Source: Candidatus Heimdallarchaeota archaeon (GTDB taxonomy: Archaea > Asgardarchaeota > Heimdallarchaeia > Heimdallarchaeales > Heimdallarchaeaceae). From it: a stretch of 46,807 nt of DNA. This document shows positions 25,643-34,952 of this stretch, piece by piece. Each line of letters opens with the position of its first letter. The first letter of the stretch is position 1. The stretch lies in contig JABCTC010000027.1 of NCBI GenBank assembly GCA_018238545.1, positions 1 through 46,807 on the forward strand, given 5' to 3'. The notes below the pieces were generated by a model. It searched no databases and was not told the DNA's origin. It saw only the letters and a list, made by a program, of their open reading frames with translations. The position numbers and the translations under genes are program-made.

Positions 25643-28600
25643 CTATTTTCTAATGGGTGGTCTGCTTCTAAATTCATAATAGATTTTAGTAATTTCTTTG
25701 ACTAGATCTTCATTGAAAGAAGCGATTAAAACAGGTTCACCAGAGGCCGTAGTATGTCCTAAGAATCCTTCCTCAATACCATCTCTTGTACCCATATAAG
25801 CAGTTAATTGAGGATCATCTTTTACTATAACATTACCCATCCCTAATAATTTATCTAGGATCGCATTATCTGCTTCAGTATGTACTGTAGTATTGGTTAC
25901 TATTTCTAGTTTCCTTCCAAAAGTATCTAAGAATTCAGCATCTATCCAGCTCAAATTAGGACAGATTATAGTTGCGGAGGATTTTGTATTTCTTAGAGTT
26001 GACATCATCGTGGAAAAGGTTTGTTCTTTACCATGTACTAGCCAGATATCTTCTATGGGGGCAGGTTCAACACCTTTGCCCAAATTGAGAACACTTCTAA
26101 GTAATTTCATTGATTCACCTGTAGCTTCTAAAACAATATCAATCTTTGATGGGATTGATTTCAGAATGCCTGTAATATTCGAATCAACTTTATCTATTTC
26201 CTTCAGTGAACTTGAGATGAATTCTTCTTTGAATGTTTGCAGCTTCAATGAATATTCATCTTTGGTAGAAGTAGAGGCTTTTGAATTTTCTAGAGCTTTA
26301 TTCATCTTCTCAGCTATAACTCCATAGAATGTTTCAAAGATATCATCAACAGCTTGTTCAACTCCTTTAAGATCTTTATCTACAGTCTCATGAACTGAAG
26401 ATGAGGTGTCAAGTAACGAATCTTTTGTACTTTGGATATTTGTCACTAAAGCTGAAGAATTGGAATCTGAACTTGACACTAGTGAGTTGATTTGGTGACT
26501 AACATTCAGCTGGAAGTCATTACCCTCCTTCTCAAATGCGTCTTCAACAGATACTATACTTTTATCATATTCGCTTGAAATATTTGCATAAACTTTTTCC
26601 AAATCTTTCTTAGTTTCTTCATACAACTCGTCTAGAATTGCTTGTGCTTGAGAATGGTAATCATTTATTGCTGAGGTAAGATTTGATGCGAATATAGCGT
26701 TATCACTATCTAACCACTCAGGGTAAGATTCAGTAAGTTTGTTGAGTTCTGCTTTTGCTTCATTAATTGCATTATCTAACGAAGATGCTTTTTTAGGTGA
26801 AACACTTAAATCTGCTAACAAACCTTCTGAACTCTCCATAAACGCTTGTACTTCTTGATTAACAGAATCACGAATTTGCTCACCTACTACCTCTGTTTGT
26901 TGACTGTAACTTGCTGAGGCTTCATCTAGAGTAACAGACACATCTGTATCCAGAGCTTTCTTTGCTCCCTCAAATTCTGACTGGAGCATCTTCATGTTGC
27001 CATCCATTGAAGTAGCTACACTTTTTACAAGTGTTGAGTGGTCATCAATGTTAGTTTTAATTGTCTCTTGTAGTTTTTGCATTACTTCATCATTATTTAC
27101 TCGCATAGTGCTGAAAATTTCTTCTTTAGAGGAAAGTAATCCTTGTAAACCTTCTTCAATGTGTAGTTGCATTTTTGTTTTTTCTACTTCACCCTCTTCA
27201 TCACCTATAACTGACTCTCCTGCTTTTATCACTTCATCAAGATATTTGCCAGTTTTATTGATAATTGCTTGGAAAGAGTTGGTTGCATTATCTGTAATCA
27301 GCTTATTTGTTTTTTCTAATTCCTTGAAGGTAGTATTTAGCTTCTTACTTATTTCACTCTCTGAATCACTCATTGTTTGAAGAATTGTAGTTTTAGATGT
27401 GTTAATTTTCTCTTTCTCACCATCTAGAAGCTTCACTACATTTGAAACAAATGAATTAGAGTTCTTTGTCAATGTATCAATTTGTACTTGATATAGATCC
27501 TGAACCTTTTCTGGAGTGGTTATTTCATTAATAGTATTTGTTAAGCTACTTGTTGCTTCCTCAACCTTACTCTTCAAAGAGTTTATTGATTCATGCTCAT
27601 TACCAACAATGCTGCCAAGAGCCTGAGTGTTGGTATCTTGCAATTCAGTAAAACTTGTTTCATATGTGGTGAAAGTAGTATCGATTCTTTCCTTCATGCT
27701 ATCGTATGATTCTCTAAGCTGATTTGTAATCTCATCTTTAGCTTTCTCTATTTTTTGACTAATGTCCTCTACTTCTGAATCCGACAATTGTGAAAGGGCG
27801 TCTATACGGCTATTCATCTTGTTAAAAATATCAGTTGAAAGACTCTCCATTGAGCTAGTGAATGTTTTAATAACTTCAGCAATTTTACTTTCCGTATTAT
27901 ACTTCAAGTTATTAATATCAGCAATCATGGTTCCGATTAAATGAGCCATTCTGGGACCAGCTTCTTTTCCAAAAACTTTCTGTAATTGCTTTTGATCCAG
28001 GTCTTGGAAGGCTTCATTAATTTCAGTTAGTTTAGCAACAGAGGCTTTAAACTGATCATCGAGTTCTTGAACACTTTCAAGGCTTGATTGATAATTAATT
28101 TGAACTAAATTAGGTACCTCATCTCTAACATCTCTACCATTCTTAGCAAATTCTTCAGAAAATGATATAATTCTTGTCTTAATTTCCTCATTTTTAGTAT
28201 CCATGAAACTGTTCACAGTAGTTGTATTAGTATCAATATTCTCTTTGATATCTGACAAAGCAATGGTTTTAAGTTCGTTAAGATGGGTAAGATAGTTTTC
28301 TTTGAACTCAGTGTGAGTGGAAGTAAACTTCTTCTTGCTAGCGTTCATTTTTTTGGAGTAGCTGTCAATAGTTAAAGAGATGCTAGTAACATATTCTGAT
28401 GAAGCCAGCTCAAATGATGATACTGTATTGGATAAGAAGTTCAACATCGTTTCTTGGTTTGCCAAAACATCTTTCTCAAGCTTTTTGAGATAACCTTGCT
28501 CCTTTTTCTTTACAGAAGTTAAAGCAATATCGGTCTCTGTATGTATCTCTGCTGCTACATCAGTCAGTTTTGTGTTGCTTTGTTGAATGGATTCCTTAAT

Positions 28601-30064
28601 AGAAATCGATAAGAATGTATTCAACTCTTGGATTTTCTTGTTCATGCTTTCTTTTTGACTTGACGATAAATTAACAAAGTCAGAGAGATTTTTCTGCAAA
28701 TCTTCATTTATGGATAATTTCAAAGTATCAAAATCATCCATAATTTCTCCAAAGAAGCTTTTAATCTGGTCACTTACATTCTCAATGGATTTTGATAGAG
28801 TGTCCTCAAATAGGTTTAAACCGTCATTTATCCCACCTTGAAGAAGTGTTAATAGATTGTCACTATTTTTCTCGAAATCATTCAAATAATCATTTAAGTT
28901 CCCAACAAGCTTATTTTTCATCTCAGCAGTTTTAGTTTCAGTTTGAGATATTAAGTTTCCAAGCTTTTCGACTGATAGAGTCTTTATTTGGCTCAAAAGA
29001 TCTTGGAATTGTGTTTCATTTTGCTGCAAAACATTAATTGCTGAATCCTTTGCTTTTTCAATAGCATTTTTGATTCTGTTAGAGGTTAAATCTTCTAACT
29101 TTTTTAACTCTTCATTTAATGAAGATAGAATATCTTTTACTTTTGTTTGATATTCGTCTAAATTAGTGTGGTAATCACTAACAATTTTGTTTATTGTTTC
29201 TATTGATTTTGTTGTTGATTCTTTGGTTATTAATTTAGAATCACTGATGAGTTTCTTGTTAACATCATTTGTATTATCAACAATTAGAGATTTTTTCTCA
29301 CCTGCTTTGGAGTTAAACTGTTCAAGAAGTGTGCTTATGTTAGTTTTTATTCCTTCAACTTTTTCTAATATTCCATCTAGTTGCCCTTTTGCACGAGCAT
29401 TATGTTCGGTTTCTAGATTGGTATACGTCTCTTGTATCTTTGTTTTAAAACTCTCATGGTGTTCCCCAACTCTATGGATTGTTGTATCAAAAGTTGATGA
29501 GAGATTCTCTTGGATTCTTTGTATAGCTTTTTTCAGGTTGTCACTGTGTGTAGTGGTAATTATTCCTGTGTCTGTTTTAATCTTTGAAATTGCTTCTTGT
29601 ACATCGTTCTTTCCTGTTGTTACTACTTCAGAAACAGAAGCAAGAAATTGCTTTGAAATATCACTTAGCTCTTGACTATGACTGTCAGTCGATTCTGTCA
29701 GATGATTATGAAATGTAGATAATTGACCTCGAAAGGTTTTCATAGTATTATTCCAATCATTCTTCACATCATCACTTAAAGCTTTAAGTTCATTTTCAAG
29801 CCTCATGGATACATCTTCAGTTAGCTTAATTTGTGGAGGCAAGGGGATAAAATATGAGGTTCCTTCATTATTTTTTGCTATTATTTCTTTTATATAGCCT
29901 TTAGTAACTAAACTACCCAAAGCTGCAGAAATAACATCAACAGTTTGTTTATAGTAGGATTGGATTTGTCCAATGGTTCTAGTTCCAAATTGAACGACTG
30001 TTGAATAAACCTGAATTTCATCTTGCGATAAACCTATTTTTTCTAATGTTGATTCCATTTTCAT
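25643..30064 (-). CDS. Giant TrmB-type winged-helix protein with very long coiled coil and TrmB-like C-terminal domain
   Basis: Residues 1-75 are a TrmB winged helix (LEKIGLSQDEIQVYSTVVQFG, then the recognition region of ISAALGSLVTKGYIKEI). Residues from about 85 to 1335 are almost continuous helix rich in Glu/Lys/Ser/Thr/Gln with Leu/Ile at heptad-like spacing and few Pro or Gly, so a very long coiled coil. The last 130 residues (from DIWLVHGKEQTFSTMM; ATIICPNLSWID, then LEIVTNTTV) resemble the C-terminal ligand-sensing PLD-like domain of TrmB regulators. Ordinary TrmB proteins are about 250-350 residues, so the two ends look like a TrmB split by an enormous insertion. There are no membrane helices and no chemoreceptor hairpin motif. 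It is the last gene of a three-gene operon. Starts at 30067 (GTG), 30064 or 30058 are all possible. Confidence 0.8.
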   Translation of the reverse strand: MKMESTLEKIGLSQDEIQVYSTVVQFGTRTIGQIQSYYKQTVDVISAALGSLVTKGYIKEIIAKNNEGTSYFIPLPPQIKLTEDVSMRLENELKALSDDVKNDWNNTMKTFRGQLSTFHNHLTESTDSHSQELSDISKQFLASVSEVVTTGKNDVQEAISKIKTDTGIITTTHSDNLKKAIQRIQENLSSTFDTTIHRVGEHHESFKTKIQETYTNLETEHNARAKGQLDGILEKVEGIKTNISTLLEQFNSKAGEKKSLIVDNTNDVNKKLISDSKLITKESTTKSIETINKIVSDYHTNLDEYQTKVKDILSSLNEELKKLEDLTSNRIKNAIEKAKDSAINVLQQNETQFQDLLSQIKTLSVEKLGNLISQTETKTAEMKNKLVGNLNDYLNDFEKNSDNLLTLLQGGINDGLNLFEDTLSKSIENVSDQIKSFFGEIMDDFDTLKLSINEDLQKNLSDFVNLSSSQKESMNKKIQELNTFLSISIKESIQQSNTKLTDVAAEIHTETDIALTSVKKKEQGYLKKLEKDVLANQETMLNFLSNTVSSFELASSEYVTSISLTIDSYSKKMNASKKKFTSTHTEFKENYLTHLNELKTIALSDIKENIDTNTTTVNSFMDTKNEEIKTRIISFSEEFAKNGRDVRDEVPNLVQINYQSSLESVQELDDQFKASVAKLTEINEAFQDLDQKQLQKVFGKEAGPRMAHLIGTMIADINNLKYNTESKIAEVIKTFTSSMESLSTDIFNKMNSRIDALSQLSDSEVEDISQKIEKAKDEITNQLRESYDSMKERIDTTFTTYETSFTELQDTNTQALGSIVGNEHESINSLKSKVEEATSSLTNTINEITTPEKVQDLYQVQIDTLTKNSNSFVSNVVKLLDGEKEKINTSKTTILQTMSDSESEISKKLNTTFKELEKTNKLITDNATNSFQAIINKTGKYLDEVIKAGESVIGDEEGEVEKTKMQLHIEEGLQGLLSSKEEIFSTMRVNNDEVMQKLQETIKTNIDDHSTLVKSVATSMDGNMKMLQSEFEGAKKALDTDVSVTLDEASASYSQQTEVVGEQIRDSVNQEVQAFMESSEGLLADLSVSPKKASSLDNAINEAKAELNKLTESYPEWLDSDNAIFASNLTSAINDYHSQAQAILDELYEETKKDLEKVYANISSEYDKSIVSVEDAFEKEGNDFQLNVSHQINSLVSSSDSNSSALVTNIQSTKDSLLDTSSSVHETVDKDLKGVEQAVDDIFETFYGVIAEKMNKALENSKASTSTKDEYSLKLQTFKEEFISSSLKEIDKVDSNITGILKSIPSKIDIVLEATGESMKLLRSVLNLGKGVEPAPIEDIWLVHGKEQTFSTMMSTLRNTKSSATIICPNLSWIDAEFLDTFGRKLEIVTNTTVHTEADNAILDKLLGMGNVIVKDDPQLTAYMGTRDGIEEGFLGHTTASGEPVLIASFNEDLVKEITKIYYEFRSRPPIRK

Positions 30065-30070
30065 CACACT

Positions 30071-31519
30071 TTAAAGTTCGTTTTTTATAGATTCTATACT
30101 TCTTTCTAATCTTTCAATTCTATTAATCAGATCTCTTTTTCTTTTTTCGGCATCTTCTGCGCTCTTAACATGTTCTTTAGCTTCTACGTCTAGATCTGTC
30201 ATTATAGATTGCTGAGTTTCAGCAATTTGACTTTTAATATTGGAAGATTGGGATGCTATATTTGCTCGATTTTCTTTTTCAACAACCTCAAGTTGAGTTG
30301 TGATTTGAGAACTTGTTTGACTGATTGAAGCCTTTAATCTCTCGACTTCTTCTTCCAATAATGCTATTTTTTGGAGAAATTCTGATTCAGTTTTTTCTTT
30401 AGTTTTATCAGATTCCTCTATGACTATTGTTTGAATCTCGGATAACTTTTGTTTAATATCATTCTTTTCAGTAGAAATAATAGTCTTGGTTTCTTCTTTC
30501 ATTTCATCAGATTGTTTGGAAAATGATACTAACTCGTCATCTGCGTTCTTGTTGAAATTTTCTTGAAAGTCTTTAAGTTCGTTTCCATGAGATTCTATTT
30601 GCTGTGTTACTAATTCCTCATAAAGATTGATTATGGATGCTTTGGATTCATTGAAGTTAGAAAGGGCAACTTCATTAACATTGAACATGCCTTGCTCATA
30701 TTCTGCTAGAACCTCTTGAATCTTTGCAATTTCATCAATAAGATATTTATCCATTGTTCCTGAAATTCCAGATAGCTCTGTCTGAATCCTCTTAACAGCG
30801 TTATCTACTAGTTGAGCTAGTTCACTTTTTATCCTATTGAAACTCTCAAAAATTGATTCCATGTTCTCTGTAAGTTTATCACCGTATTCAGAGCGAAGAT
30901 GCTCTATAGACTCTTTCATAATATTTTCAGTTATATTAATATTAGATTCTAGCTGTTTCTTCATTTCCTCAGCATTTTTCTCAAACGTTGTTATACTATT
31001 TTGCCTAATATCTGAAACATCTTCCTTAACAGTTGTAATTGCCTTTCTAAAGGAGTTTACTTGACTATTTGATAATCTGTTAATATCTTGTTCATGAGAA
31101 CTTAAAATTGATGAAATTTTCTCTTCAAAGCTAGCTGAATATTTATCATACTCAGTTTTCCCTTTTTCCAAAGTAGAAAGAACGGTATCTTGTAATGAAA
31201 CTAGCATTTTCTTGGTCTCATCTAATTTACCACATACTGTTCTTGATTGGGTTTCAGTCCATTCATTTAGAAAGGTTCGATCTTTTTCCGAGCCAGCTCT
31301 AACACTATTCTCGAGACTAATCTTATTATTATCAATTAAGGTTCGAATATTTTCATTCAAAGATATGAACTTGTTTTGTATCAATGTTGCCATTGTTTGA
31401 TAATATTTTTGCAATTCTAGCTGGTTTTCCAATGCTTCTTTGAAATTGGTTGCTTGACCTTCTAAATTTTCTATTTCTCTTCTAATTTTATCTAAATCTT
31501 TAGATACTTTTTCAGACAT
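30071..31519 (-). CDS. All-helical coiled-coil protein (about 483 aa)
   Basis: The whole length is predicted coiled coil, rich in Glu, Lys, Gln, Ser and Asn with heptad hydrophobics. It has one Cys and no Pro-rich or globular segment. The N-terminus (SKDLDKIRREIENLEG) and C-terminus (RIERLERSIESIKNEL) look like regular leucine-zipper-type ends. The middle resembles the rod of the downstream TrmB-type protein in composition and spacing, so the two may co-assemble or share ancestry. I prefer the ATG at 31519, because AGGTGA at 31525-31530 overlaps the upstream gene's TAG stop; a GTG at 31528 is also in frame. Only a few bases separate it from both operon neighbours, so expression is coupled. 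Function unknown. Confidence 0.78.
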   Translation of the reverse strand: MSEKVSKDLDKIRREIENLEGQATNFKEALENQLELQKYYQTMATLIQNKFISLNENIRTLIDNNKISLENSVRAGSEKDRTFLNEWTETQSRTVCGKLDETKKMLVSLQDTVLSTLEKGKTEYDKYSASFEEKISSILSSHEQDINRLSNSQVNSFRKAITTVKEDVSDIRQNSITTFEKNAEEMKKQLESNINITENIMKESIEHLRSEYGDKLTENMESIFESFNRIKSELAQLVDNAVKRIQTELSGISGTMDKYLIDEIAKIQEVLAEYEQGMFNVNEVALSNFNESKASIINLYEELVTQQIESHGNELKDFQENFNKNADDELVSFSKQSDEMKEETKTIISTEKNDIKQKLSEIQTIVIEESDKTKEKTESEFLQKIALLEEEVERLKASISQTSSQITTQLEVVEKENRANIASQSSNIKSQIAETQQSIMTDLDVEAKEHVKSAEDAEKRKRDLINRIERLERSIESIKNEL

Positions 31520-31524
31520 GTTTT

Positions 31525-31530
31525 TCACCT
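31525..31530 (-). promoter_or_regulatory. Ribosome binding site overlapping the ATPase stop codon
   Basis: AGGTGA on the minus strand contains the last two bases of the ATPase TAG stop and lies five bases before the coiled-coil ATG at 31519. This is a translational-coupling arrangement. Confidence 0.6.
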
Positions 31531-33292
31531 AAAATTCTAATTCTTTTTCAATATTCTCCAAAGAAATTTCCTTTATTTCTTCCTTTTTTGGTTCTAATGT
31601 TGGTTCCACAATTAGTTCTTCTTTCTCAAACATCATTGTTTTGAAATAATTGCGATGGATACTTTCAGGATTGAATAAATCAGCTGCTTTCTTACGTATC
31701 CTTTCAAAACTCTCATTATCACCCATACTTCTATTGCAATCTAAGCTCCTCTTGAAATATCCTCTTACAGCATATTCATTCTTCTCAATTGGAAGACTCA
31801 TTGCCATTTTTTCAAATTGGTCAGAAGCTCTTGAATAAGACCTTTTTGCTTTCAATTCTTCTTCAACTGAGTCATAATAATTCGCAGACTTCACATAGAG
31901 TTTTGCAGCAAAATAGTAGTTTTTTTCTTCAAATTCTCTTGCAATTGATTCACAAACTCCACCAGCTTGCTCCAGCTCATTTATTTGCTCAAATTGATGA
32001 GCATTAATGATTGCAAAATCGTATGCTCTTTGATACATTTCCTTTTCAATACATATCTTAGTAATTTTATTCAACTTCGCTGCAATAGCAAAATCTGCTA
32101 ATCTATCCCTTATCTTAAGAGTAAGGTTTTCAATGATTTCTATAACATTATCAGATGGAGCAATGTGATTTTCAAGATCGCTTAAAATCGAATCTAATCG
32201 TACCATTAATGTTGGTAAAGGACCAAATAAGGTTAACCTAAATTTCATAGCAGTCAATAATGAATCCTGAACTAATCTAGCGTGTTGTGATCCTAACCAT
32301 AAAATTCCTTTTTCTTCTAAACTCTTAAGTGTGCCCAGTGACACATAAGCAGTTAGCTGCTCGATGAGAAAAACATTTTCATTATAAGAGGCCATTTCTA
32401 TAAAAGCTGCTTCTTCATCATCTGTTAACTCAAAATAAGCTCGTATATTCCTCTCAACGAAATCTTCAATTTGTAAATCAGAAGATATGAAAGCTACACC
32501 TAAATTCAAATCGAAAAAAGATCGGTGGCTATTAGTAATTAATTCTAATATACCCTTATTTATCAACATTGGATCCTTTCGTCTAAGATATATTTCTGCT
32601 TCTGAAGCAGTTAAAGGCTCTATTTTTACAATGTTTGCACCATTAGTCAAGTTCTTCTCGTAATCAAAATCATAGAGATATTTTTCATTGAATGTAGCAA
32701 CAATGATGATATTGTATTTTCGTTCATTAACACCCTTTACAATTCTCGAGAATATCGGATAGAACTCCTGTAAATCCAATGTCTTAAACAGTTGTAGATT
32801 ATCAAAGAAGAAGTAAAGAAACGTGTTTGTTTCCTGTAATTTTACATTTACTTTGTCAAGACTATCGAAGAATAAGTCAACATAGTGATCTGTGTAGGAT
32901 TTTTCGGAAGGAATTTTCAGTGTTTGATTTAATTGAGGGAGATCATCACCTAGTTTCTTTTTCCCTACTTTTTCCAATAATGAACGCCAATCAGGTGATA
33001 ATTCATCTATCTTATTCTTCCATATTTTGAAAAAACTTAGGAGTTCATCCTCTTCAGGAATCAGATTTACAACATGAACTAGGTCACTTCTTCCAGAAAT
33101 TGATGTGGATAGTTTAGATAATAATGAACTTTTACCTGTTCCTTCATCTCCTATAATCAAAAATGAATGAATATTATCTTTCTTTTGTTTGATTTTACCA
33201 ATCTGCTCTGTGAAATTTTTAATTATTTCTCTTGAACCATAAAAGTCATCAGGCTGGCAAGGTTGTAAAAATTCGCTTTTTTCACTTGTCAT
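31529..33292 (-). CDS. STAND/AAA-like P-loop ATPase with winged helix and TPR-like repeats
   Basis: Residues 15-30 carry the FYGSRE motif that opens AAA/ORC/STAND ATPase modules. Walker A is GDEGTGKSS (48-56), and Walker B is YFFFDNLQ (Asp164), with Asn where many family members have a second acidic residue. A sensor-like IIIVATFNE strand follows. Residues 285-350 look like a winged helix (LTDDEEAAFIEMASYN, then SLGTLKSLEEKGIL). Residues 400-540 are TPR- or SNAP-like helical repeats (EEKNYYFAAKLYVKSANYYD). An acidic tail ends the protein. This order of P-loop, winged helix and TPR is that of STAND signalling ATPases such as MalT. It leads the operon, from a TATA box near 33340, and would be the nucleotide switch acting on the two coiled-coil proteins encoded next. 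Confidence 0.8.
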   Translation of the reverse strand: MTSEKSEFLQPCQPDDFYGSREIIKNFTEQIGKIKQKKDNIHSFLIIGDEGTGKSSLLSKLSTSISGRSDLVHVVNLIPEEDELLSFFKIWKNKIDELSPDWRSLLEKVGKKKLGDDLPQLNQTLKIPSEKSYTDHYVDLFFDSLDKVNVKLQETNTFLYFFFDNLQLFKTLDLQEFYPIFSRIVKGVNERKYNIIIVATFNEKYLYDFDYEKNLTNGANIVKIEPLTASEAEIYLRRKDPMLINKGILELITNSHRSFFDLNLGVAFISSDLQIEDFVERNIRAYFELTDDEEAAFIEMASYNENVFLIEQLTAYVSLGTLKSLEEKGILWLGSQHARLVQDSLLTAMKFRLTLFGPLPTLMVRLDSILSDLENHIAPSDNVIEIIENLTLKIRDRLADFAIAAKLNKITKICIEKEMYQRAYDFAIINAHQFEQINELEQAGGVCESIAREFEEKNYYFAAKLYVKSANYYDSVEEELKAKRSYSRASDQFEKMAMSLPIEKNEYAVRGYFKRSLDCNRSMGDNESFERIRKKAADLFNPESIHRNYFKTMMFEKEELIVEPTLEPKKEEIKEISLENIEKELEF

Positions 33293-33330
33293 TATTATCC
33301 TACCACTTCACTCAATTTCATTAATGTAAT

Positions 33331-33361
33331 TTTTCACTTATAAAATCTGTGTAAGTGTAAA
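33331..33361 (-). promoter_or_regulatory. Operon promoter with overlapping palindrome
   Basis: The minus strand reads TTTTATAAG at 33336-33344, giving a leader of about 20 bases before the ATG at 33292. An inverted repeat, CACTTA (33335-33340) and TAAGTG (33352-33357) with matching flanking A/T, spans the box and its upstream element. This is a candidate operator for the TrmB-type protein or the divergent winged-helix protein. Confidence 0.45.
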
Positions 33362-33489
33362 AATACAGTTATCATATATTTTGCTTTAGTTAGGTGACAA
33401 CTCTACTGTTTATCAAATTTAGAAACATATAAAAAGATCTAGCGGGTTCATGTATATAATCAATAACAGAGGTGTAAAGATGACAATAG

Positions 33490-33924
33490 GTGAACGTTTT
33501 GTTAAAGCCAGCAATAATTTCCGAATTACAGCTGGAAAGAATCGAAAATACAGAAGAAGGGATCATCTTTGCGCAGAAGAAGATATTAGAGCTTGAAAAT
33601 GACTTGCTCTTAATGGATGAGCTTTTGAACAAAAGTTTGTTTCTTTTTATTGACATAATGAAAGACAAACAACAATTAATCTTTGCTGAAGCCATAAAAC
33701 AGTTAGACAAGAGATCTTTTTCCTTGAATAAATTAGCTGAGATTTTATCGCATAAATTAGATTTCACATTTTCAATGATTAAGTGGAACCTGACAAAATT
33801 CAGAGATTACGGATTGTTTGAATCTAATGGTCAAAGAGGAAATACAAAATCGACCTTGCTTCTAACAGAACTTGGTAGAATGCTTTATTCCACTTTTGCG
33901 AAAATGAAAACAAGAAAACTGTAA
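33490..33924 (+). CDS. Winged-helix-like hypothetical protein divergent from the ATPase operon
   Basis: Residues 15-50 form an amphipathic helix, and the C-terminal 90 residues look like a winged helix (KQLDKRSFSLNKLAEILSHK, then FTFSMIKWNLTKFRDYGLF and LLLTELGRMLY). It may be a transcription factor. The start is uncertain. The frame begins with a GTG at 33490 directly after an in-frame TAG, while a good GAGGTG ribosome binding site at 33469-33474 is placed for an ATG at 33480 in another frame. Either translation uses the GTG, or a one-base difference separates a true N-terminus from this frame. It diverges from the ATPase operon with fewer than 200 bases between and could regulate it. Confidence 0.55.
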   Translation: MNVLLKPAIISELQLERIENTEEGIIFAQKKILELENDLLLMDELLNKSLFLFIDIMKDKQQLIFAEAIKQLDKRSFSLNKLAEILSHKLDFTFSMIKWNLTKFRDYGLFESNGQRGNTKSTLLLTELGRMLYSTFAKMKTRKL

Positions 33925-33980
33925 CAACCAAAACAATATATGAAAAATAGAAATCAACTAATTGGAGACTGAGTATATTG

Positions 33981-34904
33981 ATGAAAGATCAAATCTTACT
34001 ATATAAAAAATCAGGTCAAATACTTGCTCAATCATTAGAGTATGCTTTATCAATTACCAAACCAGGTGTAAAACTGATTGATATTGCAGATAAAGTCGAA
34101 AATCTAATCCGTAAGAATTCAGCACAACCAGCTTTTCCTGTTAATATTTCTATTAATGAAATTGCTGCCCATTATTCACCTGTAATTTTCGATGATTTGG
34201 TCATTCCAGAAAAGTCTATAGTAAAAATTGATGCTGGAGTACAAGTCAATGGATACATTACAGATGCTGCAAGGACCATTGTTTTTGACGAGAAATGGGA
34301 GCAAATGAGTCAACTGGCTAGAAAAGCCTTAGATAAGGCTCTAGCAATAATTAGGCCAGGAACTACAGTTTATGAAGTGGGTGAGATTGTTGAAAAAACA
34401 ATTATCAAAGAAGGATTCAAACCAATAGTCAATCTTAGTGGGCATTCATTAGCTAAATATTCTTTGCACGCTGGACTATCAATCCCAAATTATAAAATCC
34501 CAAGAAGATTGAGAGATAAAACACAGACTTTCAAAGCAGGGAAAGCATACGCAGTTGAACCTTTTGTTACAACAGGAAAAGGAAAGGTTAAGGATCATAG
34601 TGATATGACTATATTTAGACAATTTCGGGAAGCAAACATAGAAACATTTTCTAAAAAGACTAGGGAAGGATACCAATACATTAACAACAATTTTCATAAA
34701 CTTCCTTTTTCACCCAGATGGCTTTTCAATGAAGGTTTCTCAGTTGAGGAAGTAGAAGAGATTATAGACGAACTCATTAATCGAAATATTGTACATGGAT
34801 ATCCTGTCCTTATTGAAAATACAGGAGCGCCTGTTACACAAGCCGAAGAAACTATATTAGTTGGTAACAATGAAACACATATTTTAACAAAAACAAAAAA
34901 CTAG
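33981..34904 (+). CDS. map: Methionine aminopeptidase, type 2
   Basis: This is an archaeal/eukaryotic-type MetAP2 with all five expected metal ligands: two Asp in KIDAGVQVNGYITDAART, His in SGHSLAKYSLHAG, Glu in AYAVEPFVTTGKG and Glu in PVTQAEETILVG. The roughly 60-residue helical insert between the His and second Glu motifs (REANIETFSKKTREGYQY onward) is the type 2 feature. It removes the initiator methionine from nascent proteins. The ATG at 33981 follows a TTG, with GGAGA upstream and a TATA-like box near 33934-33943. It lies 57 bases downstream of the winged-helix gene. Confidence 0.93.
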   Translation: MKDQILLYKKSGQILAQSLEYALSITKPGVKLIDIADKVENLIRKNSAQPAFPVNISINEIAAHYSPVIFDDLVIPEKSIVKIDAGVQVNGYITDAARTIVFDEKWEQMSQLARKALDKALAIIRPGTTVYEVGEIVEKTIIKEGFKPIVNLSGHSLAKYSLHAGLSIPNYKIPRRLRDKTQTFKAGKAYAVEPFVTTGKGKVKDHSDMTIFRQFREANIETFSKKTREGYQYINNNFHKLPFSPRWLFNEGFSVEEVEEIIDELINRNIVHGYPVLIENTGAPVTQAEETILVGNNETHILTKTKN

Positions 34905-34952
34905 TGAGAGAATAACCATTTCATGGATTGTTACATCTCTCAAAAGATAAGC

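Noticed and set aside
25893..30840. Several plus-strand open frames opposite the coiled-coil genes
   Set aside because: They are shadows of the Ser/Glu/Lys-rich coding strand; no start signals or recognisable motifs.
26000..31500. Long coiled coils considered as chemoreceptor (MCP) signalling domains
   Set aside because: No conserved MCP hairpin motif, HAMP domain or membrane helix is present.
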